Below are positions 26,596 to 35,488 of a DNA stretch of 59,028 nucleotides, piece by piece (position 1 is the first letter of the stretch; every line of letters starts with the position of its first letter). Position numbers and translations under genes: made by a program. Where the stretch lies: the NCBI GenBank assembly GCA_020427005.1, contig JAGQOY010000019.1, positions 1 through 59,028 of the forward strand, written 5' to 3'. Under the pieces are notes generated by a model that was given only the letters and a program-made list of their open reading frames with translations, was not told the DNA's origin and made no database searches. Source of the stretch: Planctomycetales bacterium. GTDB taxonomy: Bacteria; Planctomycetota; Planctomycetia; Pirellulales; Pirellulaceae.

Positions 26596-26917
26596 TGGTT
26601 CACTCCTAGATTTTCTATTCACTTTCAACCACTATGAGATCCTTGCCCGACAACGCCTAATACTTAAAAGGACCCCCAAAAATTCATAACTCTTTATATT
26701 CGTAACTCTGTGCCGCCTCAGCCTAATTGTCCCTCCCATGGATTGCGAGAATACGTTGCGATTATAATGCCGTCCGACGTGGCCATTCGATCTGAAGTAG
26801 GCCCTAGTCCCAAAAAGTTAAGACATCAAGATTTTGTCGTATAGTCAACTCGTGTACTCCTGACTCTTGCTTCGCGCCAAGCAATGCGACTCAAATATCA
26901 GAAATTAAAGGACTCTC

Positions 26918-27316
26918 ATGTCGTTGATCTTGACCCCTATACTGCAGTATCACTGCATGGCCGCAGTAGCAGAATCGCGTACGCCTGCCCAACCAGCTGC
27001 TATCAGTCCACCCAAGATCGTCAATTGGTCCGACGAGGACGACGAGGACGAGGACTCTGATGAAGAGGACTCCAAGTCGGATGATGACGAAGACGAGGAC
27101 TCAGAAATTGTTGTGCCGCAGGACGACGAAGAGGATGATCCGTTCGAAGATTTTGACGACGAAGATTTCGACGACGACTTTGATGATGATTTCGAAGAAG
27201 AGCTCGACGACGACTACGAAATCGAGCCAGATGACAGCGAGATGTTCCCTGACGCATCCGAGGACGGCGATTCCGACGATGACGATATTGATCTGGACGA
27301 GGACATCGAGATCTAG
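26918..27316 (+). CDS. hyperacidic protein of unknown function
   Basis: A 132-residue protein. From residue 36 to the end, 62 of 97 residues are Asp or Glu, in runs such as DFDDDFDDDFEEELDDDYE, with few basic residues. The N-terminal 35 residues are neutral and proline- and alanine-rich. AAAGGA stands just before the ATG at 26918, which argues for real translation; an in-frame ATG at 26957 is the alternative. Such proteins can bind divalent metals, basic proteins or act as nucleic acid mimics, but none of these can be shown. The opposite strand also has a long open frame that is a by-product of GAx codons. It is convergent with the large unknown gene downstream. Confidence 0.7.
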   Translation: MSLILTPILQYHCMAAVAESRTPAQPAAISPPKIVNWSDEDDEDEDSDEEDSKSDDDEDEDSEIVVPQDDEEDDPFEDFDDEDFDDDFDDDFEEELDDDYEIEPDDSEMFPDASEDGDSDDDDIDLDEDIEI

Positions 27317-27480
27317 TGGGAAATGCATGCCCGTTAGTCGCGACTCGTGCAGTTACCGAATAGAAAGTCAATTACCTTTCAAGTTGCGCGATAGGTACTT
27401 TGACATGCACTCACGAAGCGACAATTCAGGCCTAATGGCCGACAGTTGTCGCCCACATCATCGGTCAAATCGCTTGGGTC

Positions 27481-30174
27481 CTAGCGATACCCCAGTCCGT
27501 TGGATTCGCGAACCACATGCGTTTGCATTGATTCAACGCCAGGCGTTTCGTTGGATAGAGCCACAGCCAACCAACCATCGCGGATTTCCAACTGGGAAAT
27601 ACCTAGTCCGGCGGCACGTTCGTCTTCGTGCCAAGCAGGGCTAACTAACGGAATCTCTGAGTTGGACACAAACACCTTTGAGAATATCGCCCGTAGTCGC
27701 AAACGATCACCCGTTGTCAATCGCACTCCGTCAATGCTGACCACCCCATCGCGTACGAGTTTGGCGTCCAATCCCTTGGCCTCTGGAGCGTATTGCCCCA
27801 CCACTATGAACCGATCGATTGCTAACCGCCCTTCCTGACGAAGCTCAAGAATGCGCAATGTGACCTGCATCTTGCCATTGATGAATTCGACTGTAGCCGG
27901 TCGAGTATCTGCAAATCTAACCGTAATGTCCTCCGGAATTTCTGCAGGAATCTCCCAGCCCTGGCCCCCAAAGACTCGACTTAATTGACTGTACAATTCT
28001 GGTAGCGTCCATACGCGTCCTGACAACTGGAGGTTTGACACCGCATTGTTAATTGCTGACTGATGCAGCTGCAAACTGAGTAAGCTGTCGCTTGGAGCTC
28101 TTGGACGCGGAGTATGAGCGGCCATCTGATGTTGATCCGCAACTCGATAACGGACTGTAAGCCGATCCTCAGTCGTATTCATCGCCACCACAATGGGATT
28201 GAGGTTCAGCCGTTCGAATGGCCCTACAACTTTGGACTTTAGTTCCATCTCTGCCTGATGCAGATTTTCCGTCAAACGACGGTCTACCTCGGCGTCAGTC
28301 TCTCTGGCTATCAGACGACGCGTAATGCGTTGGCTGAGCCCGAGCTGTTCATTGAACTGCTCCTTGGCCATCAGACGCACAAAATCACCAACGATCGGCA
28401 GTCCATCAAAATCGGTACTTAGTTTCTCAAGGTATTGCTGGCTCGACACGTCCGTGGGCACACTGGATACTTGGTAACCCATCGGATCGATTGACACATA
28501 TCTATGACTAGCAACTTGCGCCGTTGAAGTGTTGTGAAATACGGCGGGGCCTTTACTGCTACGGGTTAGGCTGACCAAGTCACTGAGGATTTCAATATCA
28601 ACCTTCCACGCTTGGGGATCCGGAATCAGGTGGATCTTCAGGTCGGTGCGCACTGCACTATCCCCTCGCGTCTCGGCCCCGAGAATGCGTTGCCTAACAG
28701 GTCGAGCCTCATACACATCGCTGGGCAAGAAACGTTGCAATAATTCACCATTGATGCTCAACCGAATATTCGCATTTCGATAGTGATCGTTCAGAGCATG
28801 GGCAACCGCCTGCTGGCTCTCGGATTCGCTTAGTCGCAACACTTGTACCGTATTGGCCAGTGAACTACGTACGCGATTGATCGGATCTTGCTCAAATAAC
28901 TCAAGATCCATTAGAAGTTGCCGATAGTCGATGGGTTCTCGCCCCAATACAGAAAGATGGGCGGCGAGTTCATCGAAAACTGGTGCACTAAGAAAGCCCA
29001 TTTGCTCTTTGCTCATTCGCTGCCAACGTAGACGTGACAGCACGTTGTTGGCCAATTCGTTGCCAGTTTCCCAGTCCTCGTTTTCCGAGGCAGCCCATGT
29101 GGAAAGCTCATCGATCAGCAAGTACTTCGACCAAGCCGCGGGCTCCTCACGGGACTCCAAATGGTGTTTGACCGCTTCAATTGCCGAAACCATTTCGTGA
29201 CGCGCAAAACTCCGATTGCGAGCCCCTATCAATGAAATGGTCGTACTGTCCAAACACTGCTGCACAGATTTCCACACAGCCACTCGACGTTCAAGCGAAT
29301 AGCCTGTCCGAATCAAGTCGGCTGCCAAGTCCGCATCTGTTAGTTGAGTTCCGAGTTCAGAGGCTTGTTTGGCTAGCTGGGAAAGCTGATCGATGTCCCG
29401 AATGCTGGCAGAACTTTCTAGTCCGTGCTCCAGTGTTATCTGTTCAATTAACTTCCGAACCCTGCCGCTCCAACTAGTAACCGCTAAGGAAACACTGGTC
29501 GGCAATTCTGTGATGTGAGTTGCTATCAAATGCGACTGTCCGGTTTCCCTATCCGAACCTACTCCTGAATTCCGTACCAATACAGCGTCTTCAAGCTGTT
29601 GAATTTCTTGGAGCAACCCAATCGGCAATGGCACATGTCCGGTAAGCCGAGTTGGAGCCGGCAAGGTCTGTAGTCGGTCCGATACTTCCAAACCTCCTTG
29701 AGGATCCTCTTCGGCTGTTTCTGCATGTTTCAGGCCTACCGTCTGAATTGGACTCTCTAGTGCCTGGTCCATGGTATCCATAAGGAAATCGATCGCCGAC
29801 CTACTTGTGTACATTGGCAAGGCATTGAGTTCAGCGTCCGGAATTGGTCGATTCAGCGCCGCTGTGGCTACTGGTTCGGGAGGACGGCGAAGCAAATCGG
29901 AAGTATCCGACACATTCGCAGCCGCATCCCAACGCGGAATCAACGCTCGGTCCGCTCGATGCTCGGCAGGTGTTAACATGAGTCCCGGGTCGACGGTAAG
30001 AAGAATGCCACTGGGCGTAGTTGTGCTACCAGACAGGCTTACCTGCCCAGTCATCACAGACATGCTAACGTTCGGCTGGCGAATGTGCTTCTCGACTACC
30101 AGGAAGACCAGTGACAGAAGTCCTCCCACAGTCAAAGCGGTCATCCAACCGCGAAAGCATCGCATAGAATCCAT
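27481..30174 (-). CDS. large membrane-anchored protein of unknown function
   Basis: An 897-residue protein with one predicted membrane segment near the N terminus (about residues 12-28, ALTVGGLLSLVFLVVEKH) and a long extracytoplasmic part of mixed alpha/beta character. I do not recognise a domain. The segment from about 30 to 230 is rich in Pro, Thr and Ser; about 240-460 looks helical; after about 480 come beta-rich stretches such as LNPIVVAMNTTEDRLTVRYR. No enzyme motif, no SD-like repeat found. An internal repeat was not detected by eye. It lies alone on the minus strand after the UvrC-like gene. Confidence 0.6.
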   Translation of the reverse strand: MDSMRCFRGWMTALTVGGLLSLVFLVVEKHIRQPNVSMSVMTGQVSLSGSTTTPSGILLTVDPGLMLTPAEHRADRALIPRWDAAANVSDTSDLLRRPPEPVATAALNRPIPDAELNALPMYTSRSAIDFLMDTMDQALESPIQTVGLKHAETAEEDPQGGLEVSDRLQTLPAPTRLTGHVPLPIGLLQEIQQLEDAVLVRNSGVGSDRETGQSHLIATHITELPTSVSLAVTSWSGRVRKLIEQITLEHGLESSASIRDIDQLSQLAKQASELGTQLTDADLAADLIRTGYSLERRVAVWKSVQQCLDSTTISLIGARNRSFARHEMVSAIEAVKHHLESREEPAAWSKYLLIDELSTWAASENEDWETGNELANNVLSRLRWQRMSKEQMGFLSAPVFDELAAHLSVLGREPIDYRQLLMDLELFEQDPINRVRSSLANTVQVLRLSESESQQAVAHALNDHYRNANIRLSINGELLQRFLPSDVYEARPVRQRILGAETRGDSAVRTDLKIHLIPDPQAWKVDIEILSDLVSLTRSSKGPAVFHNTSTAQVASHRYVSIDPMGYQVSSVPTDVSSQQYLEKLSTDFDGLPIVGDFVRLMAKEQFNEQLGLSQRITRRLIARETDAEVDRRLTENLHQAEMELKSKVVGPFERLNLNPIVVAMNTTEDRLTVRYRVADQHQMAAHTPRPRAPSDSLLSLQLHQSAINNAVSNLQLSGRVWTLPELYSQLSRVFGGQGWEIPAEIPEDITVRFADTRPATVEFINGKMQVTLRILELRQEGRLAIDRFIVVGQYAPEAKGLDAKLVRDGVVSIDGVRLTTGDRLRLRAIFSKVFVSNSEIPLVSPAWHEDERAAGLGISQLEIRDGWLAVALSNETPGVESMQTHVVRESNGLGYR

Positions 30175-30281
30175 GTCAGTCGCCCCTTACCAGATTGCCC
30201 ATTTGCTAGAGCGCACCTGAGCCTACCCCAAAGGTAGACCAGTACCACATCGTGGAAGGGCAATTCTACAGATTCCACGTT

Positions 30282-30497
30282 TTAGTCGTTTTGGCGCGCT
30301 CTAACTTCGATAAAAATACTTTTTTGATCATCGGCAAGCTGCAGAAAGATGCCGAGTCTGGTTGGATTGAAACCACAACCTGTGCTGCCCACGATGACGA
30401 TGAGCAAAAGTGGATAAAATTTAACGCTTCCCCGACTAGGCGTTCGTGCTACCGGTCGTAACGACTTTTCGACGCCTGCGTTTGAAAGGCAATGCAT
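30282..30497 (-). CDS. possible small lipoprotein
   Basis: A minus-strand frame that overlaps the 3' end of the UvrC-like gene. Its second half has a hydrophobic stretch with a lipobox-like end, FYPLLLIVIVGSTGCGF, then about 34 residues (NPTRLGIFLQLADDQKSIF and a basic end). The ATG at 30497 would add a basic lead; a TTG at 30407 is another choice; neither has a good ribosome site. It may be a real lipoprotein of 46-71 residues or chance. Confidence 0.25.
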   Translation of the reverse strand: MHCLSNAGVEKSLRPVARTPSRGSVKFYPLLLIVIVGSTGCGFNPTRLGIFLQLADDQKSIFIEVRARQND

Positions 30498-31662
30498 GCA
30501 TCGCGGCATCCGGCACAAACGTTTTTGAAATTTCCCCTGCATGATTCCTAAACCAACTTGTCACGAGCGCTAAAGTCTCATTGCGGGCCACAAACGGTGC
30601 CCCAACTTGCTGGTCTTGTTCCAACCACCTGCGGGCAGCCGACATGGCGCGCTTCCCCCCTACCGAACGTTTTGGGCCAACCTGCACTCCCTCCACTGTA
30701 CCCCTACGAATCAAATACCAGACAATGGATCCCGAAAACGGACCACTCGCTTCGCTTTCTACCGGATAGACAAAAGTGAATTGCTCGCGTGCTAGAGCAA
30801 GATCATCCACCCAGCGCGACAACCACCTAAGCGCCTTCCAATCCTCTCGTAATACAGCAGCACGTTCGAAATGCTGCGACCGGGAAGCCTGTCGCATTTG
30901 TTTTTCCAAGATCTCACAAGGCGCCAAAGAATGCCCCAACAAATACGCTTTTGCCTGATTAACTTGCTCATCGTATTGCGAACGTGAGCACGCCGAAATG
31001 CATGGCCCCATGCAAGTCGCGATTTCTAATCGAATACAACCAGGGCGCAAATCAATATCAAACAGTTGCAATTGATCCGTAAAACTGCAAGCTTGCTTAC
31101 TGCTGCAATCACGCAACTTGAATAACCGATTCAGGATTTCAATTGCTCGATCTGCTTGACTAGCACCAAACAGCGGTCCTATACAAACCAACGCAGTAGG
31201 CTCCAACTTGCGTGATGTAAAGAACTGCTCTGCGGGGGCTTTTCCGAGGCAAACGAATATCGGTTTTCGCCGCCGAGGAAGGCCCTGCACATTGAACCTT
31301 GGCTGAAAACGCCGAATGAGACTTTGCTCCCTTAACAATGCAGCGAAATCGCTCGGCTGAGGTTCCCACACAATGGACTGCGTAGCCTGCAATATCCTCC
31401 CTGCTTTATCCTCTTCGTTGTTCGGCAAGAAATAGCTCAGCAGGCGATTTCTTAGGGCCTTGGATTTTCCGACATAGATCAGACGTCCGAGCACGTCCAA
31501 CATGCCATAAACGCCAGGAGTTTTGGGAACTTGCTGCCGCACAAAGTATCGCAATTGCTGAGTCGTTTCCGCATCAATTCTTTCAACGGGTTGACGTGGC
31601 CACGGTAACAGACCATCTTCACCAAAATCAACAAATGGGCTATCCGCAAGAATGCCATCCAT
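30436..31662 (-). CDS. UvrC-like GIY-YIG endonuclease lacking the C-terminal nuclease half
   Basis: A 408-residue protein. Residues 48-80 are a GIY-YIG nuclease: GVY at 50, IYVGKSKALRNRLLSYF at 62-78, and the metal-binding Glu in ALLREQSLIRRF (about 112). A cysteine set (Cys186, 209, 217 and 221, the last two in ATCMGPC) matches the iron-sulfur cysteines of UvrC. A UVR-like helix pair follows at about 248-285 (EKQMRQASRSQHFERAAVLR). The RNase H-like and helix-hairpin-helix parts that make the 5' cut in UvrC are absent, and the last 120 residues are unlike them. It resembles Cho, which makes the 3' cut only. The start at 31662 has GAGGA 9 bases upstream. Confidence 0.8.
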   Translation of the reverse strand: MDGILADSPFVDFGEDGLLPWPRQPVERIDAETTQQLRYFVRQQVPKTPGVYGMLDVLGRLIYVGKSKALRNRLLSYFLPNNEEDKAGRILQATQSIVWEPQPSDFAALLREQSLIRRFQPRFNVQGLPRRRKPIFVCLGKAPAEQFFTSRKLEPTALVCIGPLFGASQADRAIEILNRLFKLRDCSSKQACSFTDQLQLFDIDLRPGCIRLEIATCMGPCISACSRSQYDEQVNQAKAYLLGHSLAPCEILEKQMRQASRSQHFERAAVLREDWKALRWLSRWVDDLALAREQFTFVYPVESEASGPFSGSIVWYLIRRGTVEGVQVGPKRSVGGKRAMSAARRWLEQDQQVGAPFVARNETLALVTSWFRNHAGEISKTFVPDAAMHALPFKRRRRKVVTTGSTNA

Positions 31663-31948
31663 GCCAACTATCCTCAGACTTGCGACTGTTCCAAGGGTAA
31701 TCCGATCGCAGCTATTAACCGACGCGGATTGCGTCACCTGCTCACAAGGTGACTTGTTTTACGAGCATCATTGTAGCGTCCAAAATCCAAACTGGACACA
31801 GAACAGGTGGCTCCCGCAAGACGGCAAGACTTGTTGATTTCATTACAGGCGACGGGTAAACAGCCGGGCTGTGTCCCTTGCCTGGCGCCAGCGGCTTGCT
31901 ATTGAATTTTCATTTCCCATTAAATCAACAAGCCGTCCAGCAGTGCCC

Positions 31949-32755
31949 TTAGGACAGTTGCTGACTGCGTTGGGCAGCCTGACATACGGCTTCGATAAAT
32001 GCGCTGCGTACTCCGCCACGTTCCAATTCTCGCAATGCAGCGATGGTAGTACCACCGGGTGAAGTCACTTGGTCCTTTAATTGTCCAGGATGAAGTCCTG
32101 TTTCGAGCACCATTTTCGCCGCCCCAAACACGGCCTGAGCAGCCAAACGCAAGGCAGTTTCCCGTGCCAGTCCACTGGCAACTCCACCATCCGCAAGTGC
32201 TTCGATAATCATGTAAATGTAGGCTGGACTTGATCCGGATACTCCAGTTACCGCATGCAGCAAGCTATCCGGCACTTTCAAACAAATACCCACGGATTCC
32301 ATTAGCTTCTGGGCCCAATCAACAAAATCACAATTGACTTCATTAGTTGCAGACAAACCACTTGCGCCAGCCCCAACCTGGCAGGGTGTATTTGGCATGA
32401 CACGTACTACCTGGCGAGTCCCCAGAGATTCGCAAAGACTTTCAAGGCTAATTCCGGCGGCAATCGACAACCAACAGTGCTCCGGCCGAACATGCTTAGC
32501 CAACTCAGGTTTGGCTATTGCTTGCAAAACTTGTGGCTTGACTGCCAGCACGATTCGTTGGCATTGGGACAGCATTCCAGAAGCAGCTGTCATCAATGTT
32601 AGTCCTGGAAACTTTTCCTGAAGCAATTCGCGAGTGGCGGTCAATGGCTCAACCACGCAGATGTTATCGGGTTCCAAAAACCCACTTGAAGTTGCCCCCG
32701 AGATTAGAGCCTGAGCCATTTGCCCGCCGCCGAGAAATCCCACCATATCCACCAT
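31949..32755 (-). CDS. proC: pyrroline-5-carboxylate reductase
   Basis: A 268-residue enzyme that reduces pyrroline-5-carboxylate to proline with NADPH or NADH. The N-terminal Rossmann motif is FLGGGQMAQALISG, then the conserved AVKPQVLQ, VVRVMPNTPCQVGAGASGL and the C-terminal signature LKDQVTSPGGTTIAALREL. Complete and of normal length. Independent gene, not in a proline operon; flanked by the UvrC-like gene and the kinase. Confidence 0.94.
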   Translation of the reverse strand: MVDMVGFLGGGQMAQALISGATSSGFLEPDNICVVEPLTATRELLQEKFPGLTLMTAASGMLSQCQRIVLAVKPQVLQAIAKPELAKHVRPEHCWLSIAAGISLESLCESLGTRQVVRVMPNTPCQVGAGASGLSATNEVNCDFVDWAQKLMESVGICLKVPDSLLHAVTGVSGSSPAYIYMIIEALADGGVASGLARETALRLAAQAVFGAAKMVLETGLHPGQLKDQVTSPGGTTIAALRELERGGVRSAFIEAVCQAAQRSQQLS

Positions 32756-32884
32756 GACAATCAGCTTTCCAATTCAAAGAGGTTACGCGTATCTCAAGGC
32801 TACTGGTGTTTGTCAAAGCCTGGTATTGGGTGTGGATAAGGCCACGACGCCTGAATCGTTGCAAAACTCAGGGTCTCCTAACCT

Positions 32885-33796
32885 CTAACCAACCTTGCTG
32901 GCATCTACTTGCCGTAGCGCTGTCATGAATTGATCGATCGTCTGCAATCGATCTTTAGGGTTCGGCTTGATGCACTGCATAATCGTTGTACCTAGCGTTC
33001 GATCCAAATCCGGTAGGTACTCAAAAATATCGCGTGCAGCTGAATCATGGTTCAACGCAGCCAATCCACTAACCTCACCTCCTGGCCAAGGAAGTTCCAG
33101 AGTTAGCAATTGATAGCACGTGACACCAAAAGCAAAAATGTCCACTCGCTGATCGGTGGCCCTACGGCGCACAATTTCCGGTGCCATATACAAAGGAGTC
33201 CCCGTGCGATTGCCGGGTTTCATGAAATCTTCGGTAGCCGGTACCGTCAATCCAAAGTCGATCAACTTAATGTGATTTAGATCATTTGAACAGATAAAGT
33301 TTCGTGGACAGACATCACGATGAATGTAACCCTTACGGTGCACATACTGTAGTGCATCCGCCATTTGCCGAATCAGCTCGAAACGTTTACCCTTTAATCG
33401 CTCTTCATCACGGTTATGAATTAAGCTCTGCAAACCAGGTCCATCGATAAACTCCATTACAAGATAGGGTTCGTTATCGACTGTCCTTCCGTACTCCAAG
33501 GTTTTGACGATATTCGGATGTTCCATGGAAGCCGCAATTTCGCCTTCTGGCGGTTTTTTCAGTCCCTTGAATCGACTCTCGAAAAAACTGAACTTCTCCA
33601 AGTCGCAAAGTTTTAGGCCTACGAAACAATTCCGCTGCCGGTCAAAAGCAGCATAGAATTTGCTCATAGTGCCGCTGACCGCAGTCCTTTGCCTATCAAA
33701 TCGTTCATCGATTACTATTTTGCGATTGGATTTGACGCTACCTTCAGAATCCTTCGAACCACCAAACGCACTCTTGAATTTGTCAAAGATGCCCAT
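32885..33796 (-). CDS. Ser/Thr protein kinase co-transcribed with accD
   Basis: A 303-residue soluble kinase. Lys62 (VGLKL), a helix C acid near 84-86, HRD at 159-161 with Asn166, DFG at 180-182 and MAPE near 204 are present. The glycine loop is poor (SGTMSKFYAAF) and the catalytic loop reads HRDVCPRNF, so the Lys that normally follows HRDL is Cys163. The ATG at 33796 follows the accD stop by 6 bases, so the pair is one operon. It has no membrane segment, unlike most bacterial kinases of this type. Its target is unknown; acetyl-CoA carboxylase or lipid synthesis control is an inference from position. Confidence 0.85.
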   Translation of the reverse strand: MGIFDKFKSAFGGSKDSEGSVKSNRKIVIDERFDRQRTAVSGTMSKFYAAFDRQRNCFVGLKLCDLEKFSFFESRFKGLKKPPEGEIAASMEHPNIVKTLEYGRTVDNEPYLVMEFIDGPGLQSLIHNRDEERLKGKRFELIRQMADALQYVHRKGYIHRDVCPRNFICSNDLNHIKLIDFGLTVPATEDFMKPGNRTGTPLYMAPEIVRRRATDQRVDIFAFGVTCYQLLTLELPWPGGEVSGLAALNHDSAARDIFEYLPDLDRTLGTTIMQCIKPNPKDRLQTIDQFMTALRQVDASKVG

Positions 33797-33802
33797 CAAA
33801 GG

Positions 33803-34648
33803 TTACTTTCCGCAATAGTCAATCGCTCGCGCAATTTCATTCTTGAGTCGACTGCGATGAACGATGCGGTCGATATAACCGTGTTCCAAAAGAAACTCGC
33901 TCGTTTGGAACCCAGCTGGCAATTCGATGCGGATGGTGGCTTTGATGGTTCTGGGTCCAGCAAAGCCAATTAGCGCTTTGGGCTCTGCAAAAACCAGGTC
34001 TCCCAACGATGCAAAACTGGCTGCAACTCCACCCATCGTTGGATTTGTCAGAACAGAGATATAGAGCCCGCCACTAGCATGGTAGCGAGAGAGAGCCGCC
34101 GAGACCTTGGCCATCTGCATTAGGGAAAGAATCCCTTCATGCATCCGGGCTCCACCACCAGATCCACTGACGATAATCAACGGCAAATTTTGAGCTGTCG
34201 CACGTTCTACTAAACGAGTCAGGCGTTCTCCAACCACCGAACCCATACTACCCATAATAAACGCTGAATCGGTTACCCCTATTGCAACGCGACGCGCCCG
34301 AATCATACCACAGCCAGTGATAGCTGCATCGGTCAGTCCGGTCCGCTTTTGCTCATCGACCAATCGATCCGCGTAACTCTTCTTATCGGAAAAGCCTAAT
34401 GGGTCGGTCGATAACAGAGTAGCATCCCATTCCTCAAAGGTCCCGGAGTCAAGAACTTGCTCCATTCGCTCCAGGGCGGAAACATAAAAATGATAGTCAC
34501 ATTTCGGACAGACGTTCTGCAGTCGCTTGGCTTCCTTCGAGTAAATGCTCGATTTACAACCGGGACACTTTACCCAAAGCCCCTCCGGAACTCCTCGTTT
34601 CTGTACCATACGCCTTGTCGTGTTGGAGGTGGATTCTGTGGTCGACAT
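33803..34648 (-). CDS. accD: acetyl-CoA carboxylase carboxyltransferase beta subunit
   Basis: A 281-residue subunit of the carboxyltransferase that makes malonyl-CoA. A four-cysteine zinc ribbon stands at Cys28, 31, 47 and 50 (KCPGC and CPKC). Then [15 protein letters not shown], and the crotonase-like core with [19 protein letters not shown] and [19 protein letters not shown] and [12 protein letters not shown]. Length normal. The kinase starts 6 bases after its stop. accA is not nearby. Confidence 0.95.
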   Translation of the reverse strand: MSTTESTSNTTRRMVQKRGVPEGLWVKCPGCKSSIYSKEAKRLQNVCPKCDYHFYVSALERMEQVLDSGTFEEWDATLLSTDPLGFSDKKSYADRLVDEQKRTGLTDAAITGCGMIRARRVAIGVTDSAFIMGSMGSVVGERLTRLVERATAQNLPLIIVSGSGGGARMHEGILSLMQMAKVSAALSRYHASGGLYISVLTNPTMGGVAASFASLGDLVFAEPKALIGFAGPRTIKATIRIELPAGFQTSEFLLEHGYIDRIVHRSRLKNEIARAIDYCGK

Positions 34649-34885
34649 TGGAATTGACTCGCGCTAATACTTGCGTTTCACACCACTTCACAGGAACTTG
34701 CAAGCCTTAGAAGGATTCGAGCAAAAAGTGGTGGCGGTCCAAGCGTATTAAAAAGGAATTGGAAGTGGCCTATGAGATTCTACGCCAACAGCATAAGAAA
34801 AAACTTTGCTGGACGCCAATCCAATAAGGCAAGCCAAAAAATGAGCCCACGTGGATCCAGTGCTCACGTTGGCCACCCCGCATAC

Positions 34886-35464
34886 CTAGACCGGTTGTAA
34901 TCGACTGTCGCTGGCCAACAAGCGCTCGACCGTGCCAAAGTCTAATTCTGATTTCCACAAGTCACCAAGACTACCACCTTGGACAGTAAATCGCACAATC
35001 GATGCCAATGGTTCGGGCACTAAGACACCAACTCGCCCATTTGGGTGGTGACGAACTAGCTTCTGTATTTCGTCCTGCACACGGTCCACGGCAGTCAACA
35101 CCATTTCACCCCCCGGTGGGCACACTTCACTCGGTCGCTCCTGAAACTGACGATAGACTCTGGGCTGCAATCGCTTGACTTCGGAGAGCAGCTTTCCTTG
35201 CCATAAACCATGATCTAGGTTCGTAAGACGAGGGAGAATCCTTTGGCGACAGAAGTTATGTTCAGCTATTTCTTTGGCAGTCTGCACCGCCGATTCACTA
35301 TCGGCAATGTACAAGAAATCCAATTTCACATGTTGCAGTGAAATTGCCAGCGCTCGCGCCTGTGCAACACCGCGCGATGAAAGTGGTATGTCCAGTGCAC
35401 CTTTGATACGTCCGTCTTCATCAAATTGCGTGCAACCCGGACGAATCAACAATATCTCTAACAT
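34886..35464 (-). CDS. histidine-phosphatase-fold protein without catalytic residues
   Basis: A 192-residue protein of the histidine phosphatase (phosphoglycerate mutase-like) superfamily. The fold markers LIRPGCTQFDEDGRIKGALD and GVAQARALAISL are clear. The active site is not: the RHG motif reads RPG (residues 8-10, His to Pro9), the second arginine of the RAxxTA motif is Ser58 (SAVQTA), the acid in LxExxxG is Asn82, and the second histidine of the SHG motif is replaced in LVPEPLAS (about 149-152). Only Arg8 remains. It is 24 bases after rpe, in one operon. It likely binds a ligand or partner rather than acting as a phosphatase. Confidence 0.85.
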   Translation of the reverse strand: MLEILLIRPGCTQFDEDGRIKGALDIPLSSRGVAQARALAISLQHVKLDFLYIADSESAVQTAKEIAEHNFCRQRILPRLTNLDHGLWQGKLLSEVKRLQPRVYRQFQERPSEVCPPGGEMVLTAVDRVQDEIQKLVRHHPNGRVGVLVPEPLASIVRFTVQGGSLGDLWKSELDFGTVERLLASDSRLQPV

Positions 35465-35488
35465 GCAGACCTTTTGCCTAAATGGGAA

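Noticed and set aside
27021..27371. Arg-rich minus-strand ORF opposite the acidic gene
   Set aside because: It is the reverse reading of the GAx-rich acidic codons; the plus frame has a ribosome site and the minus frames do not.
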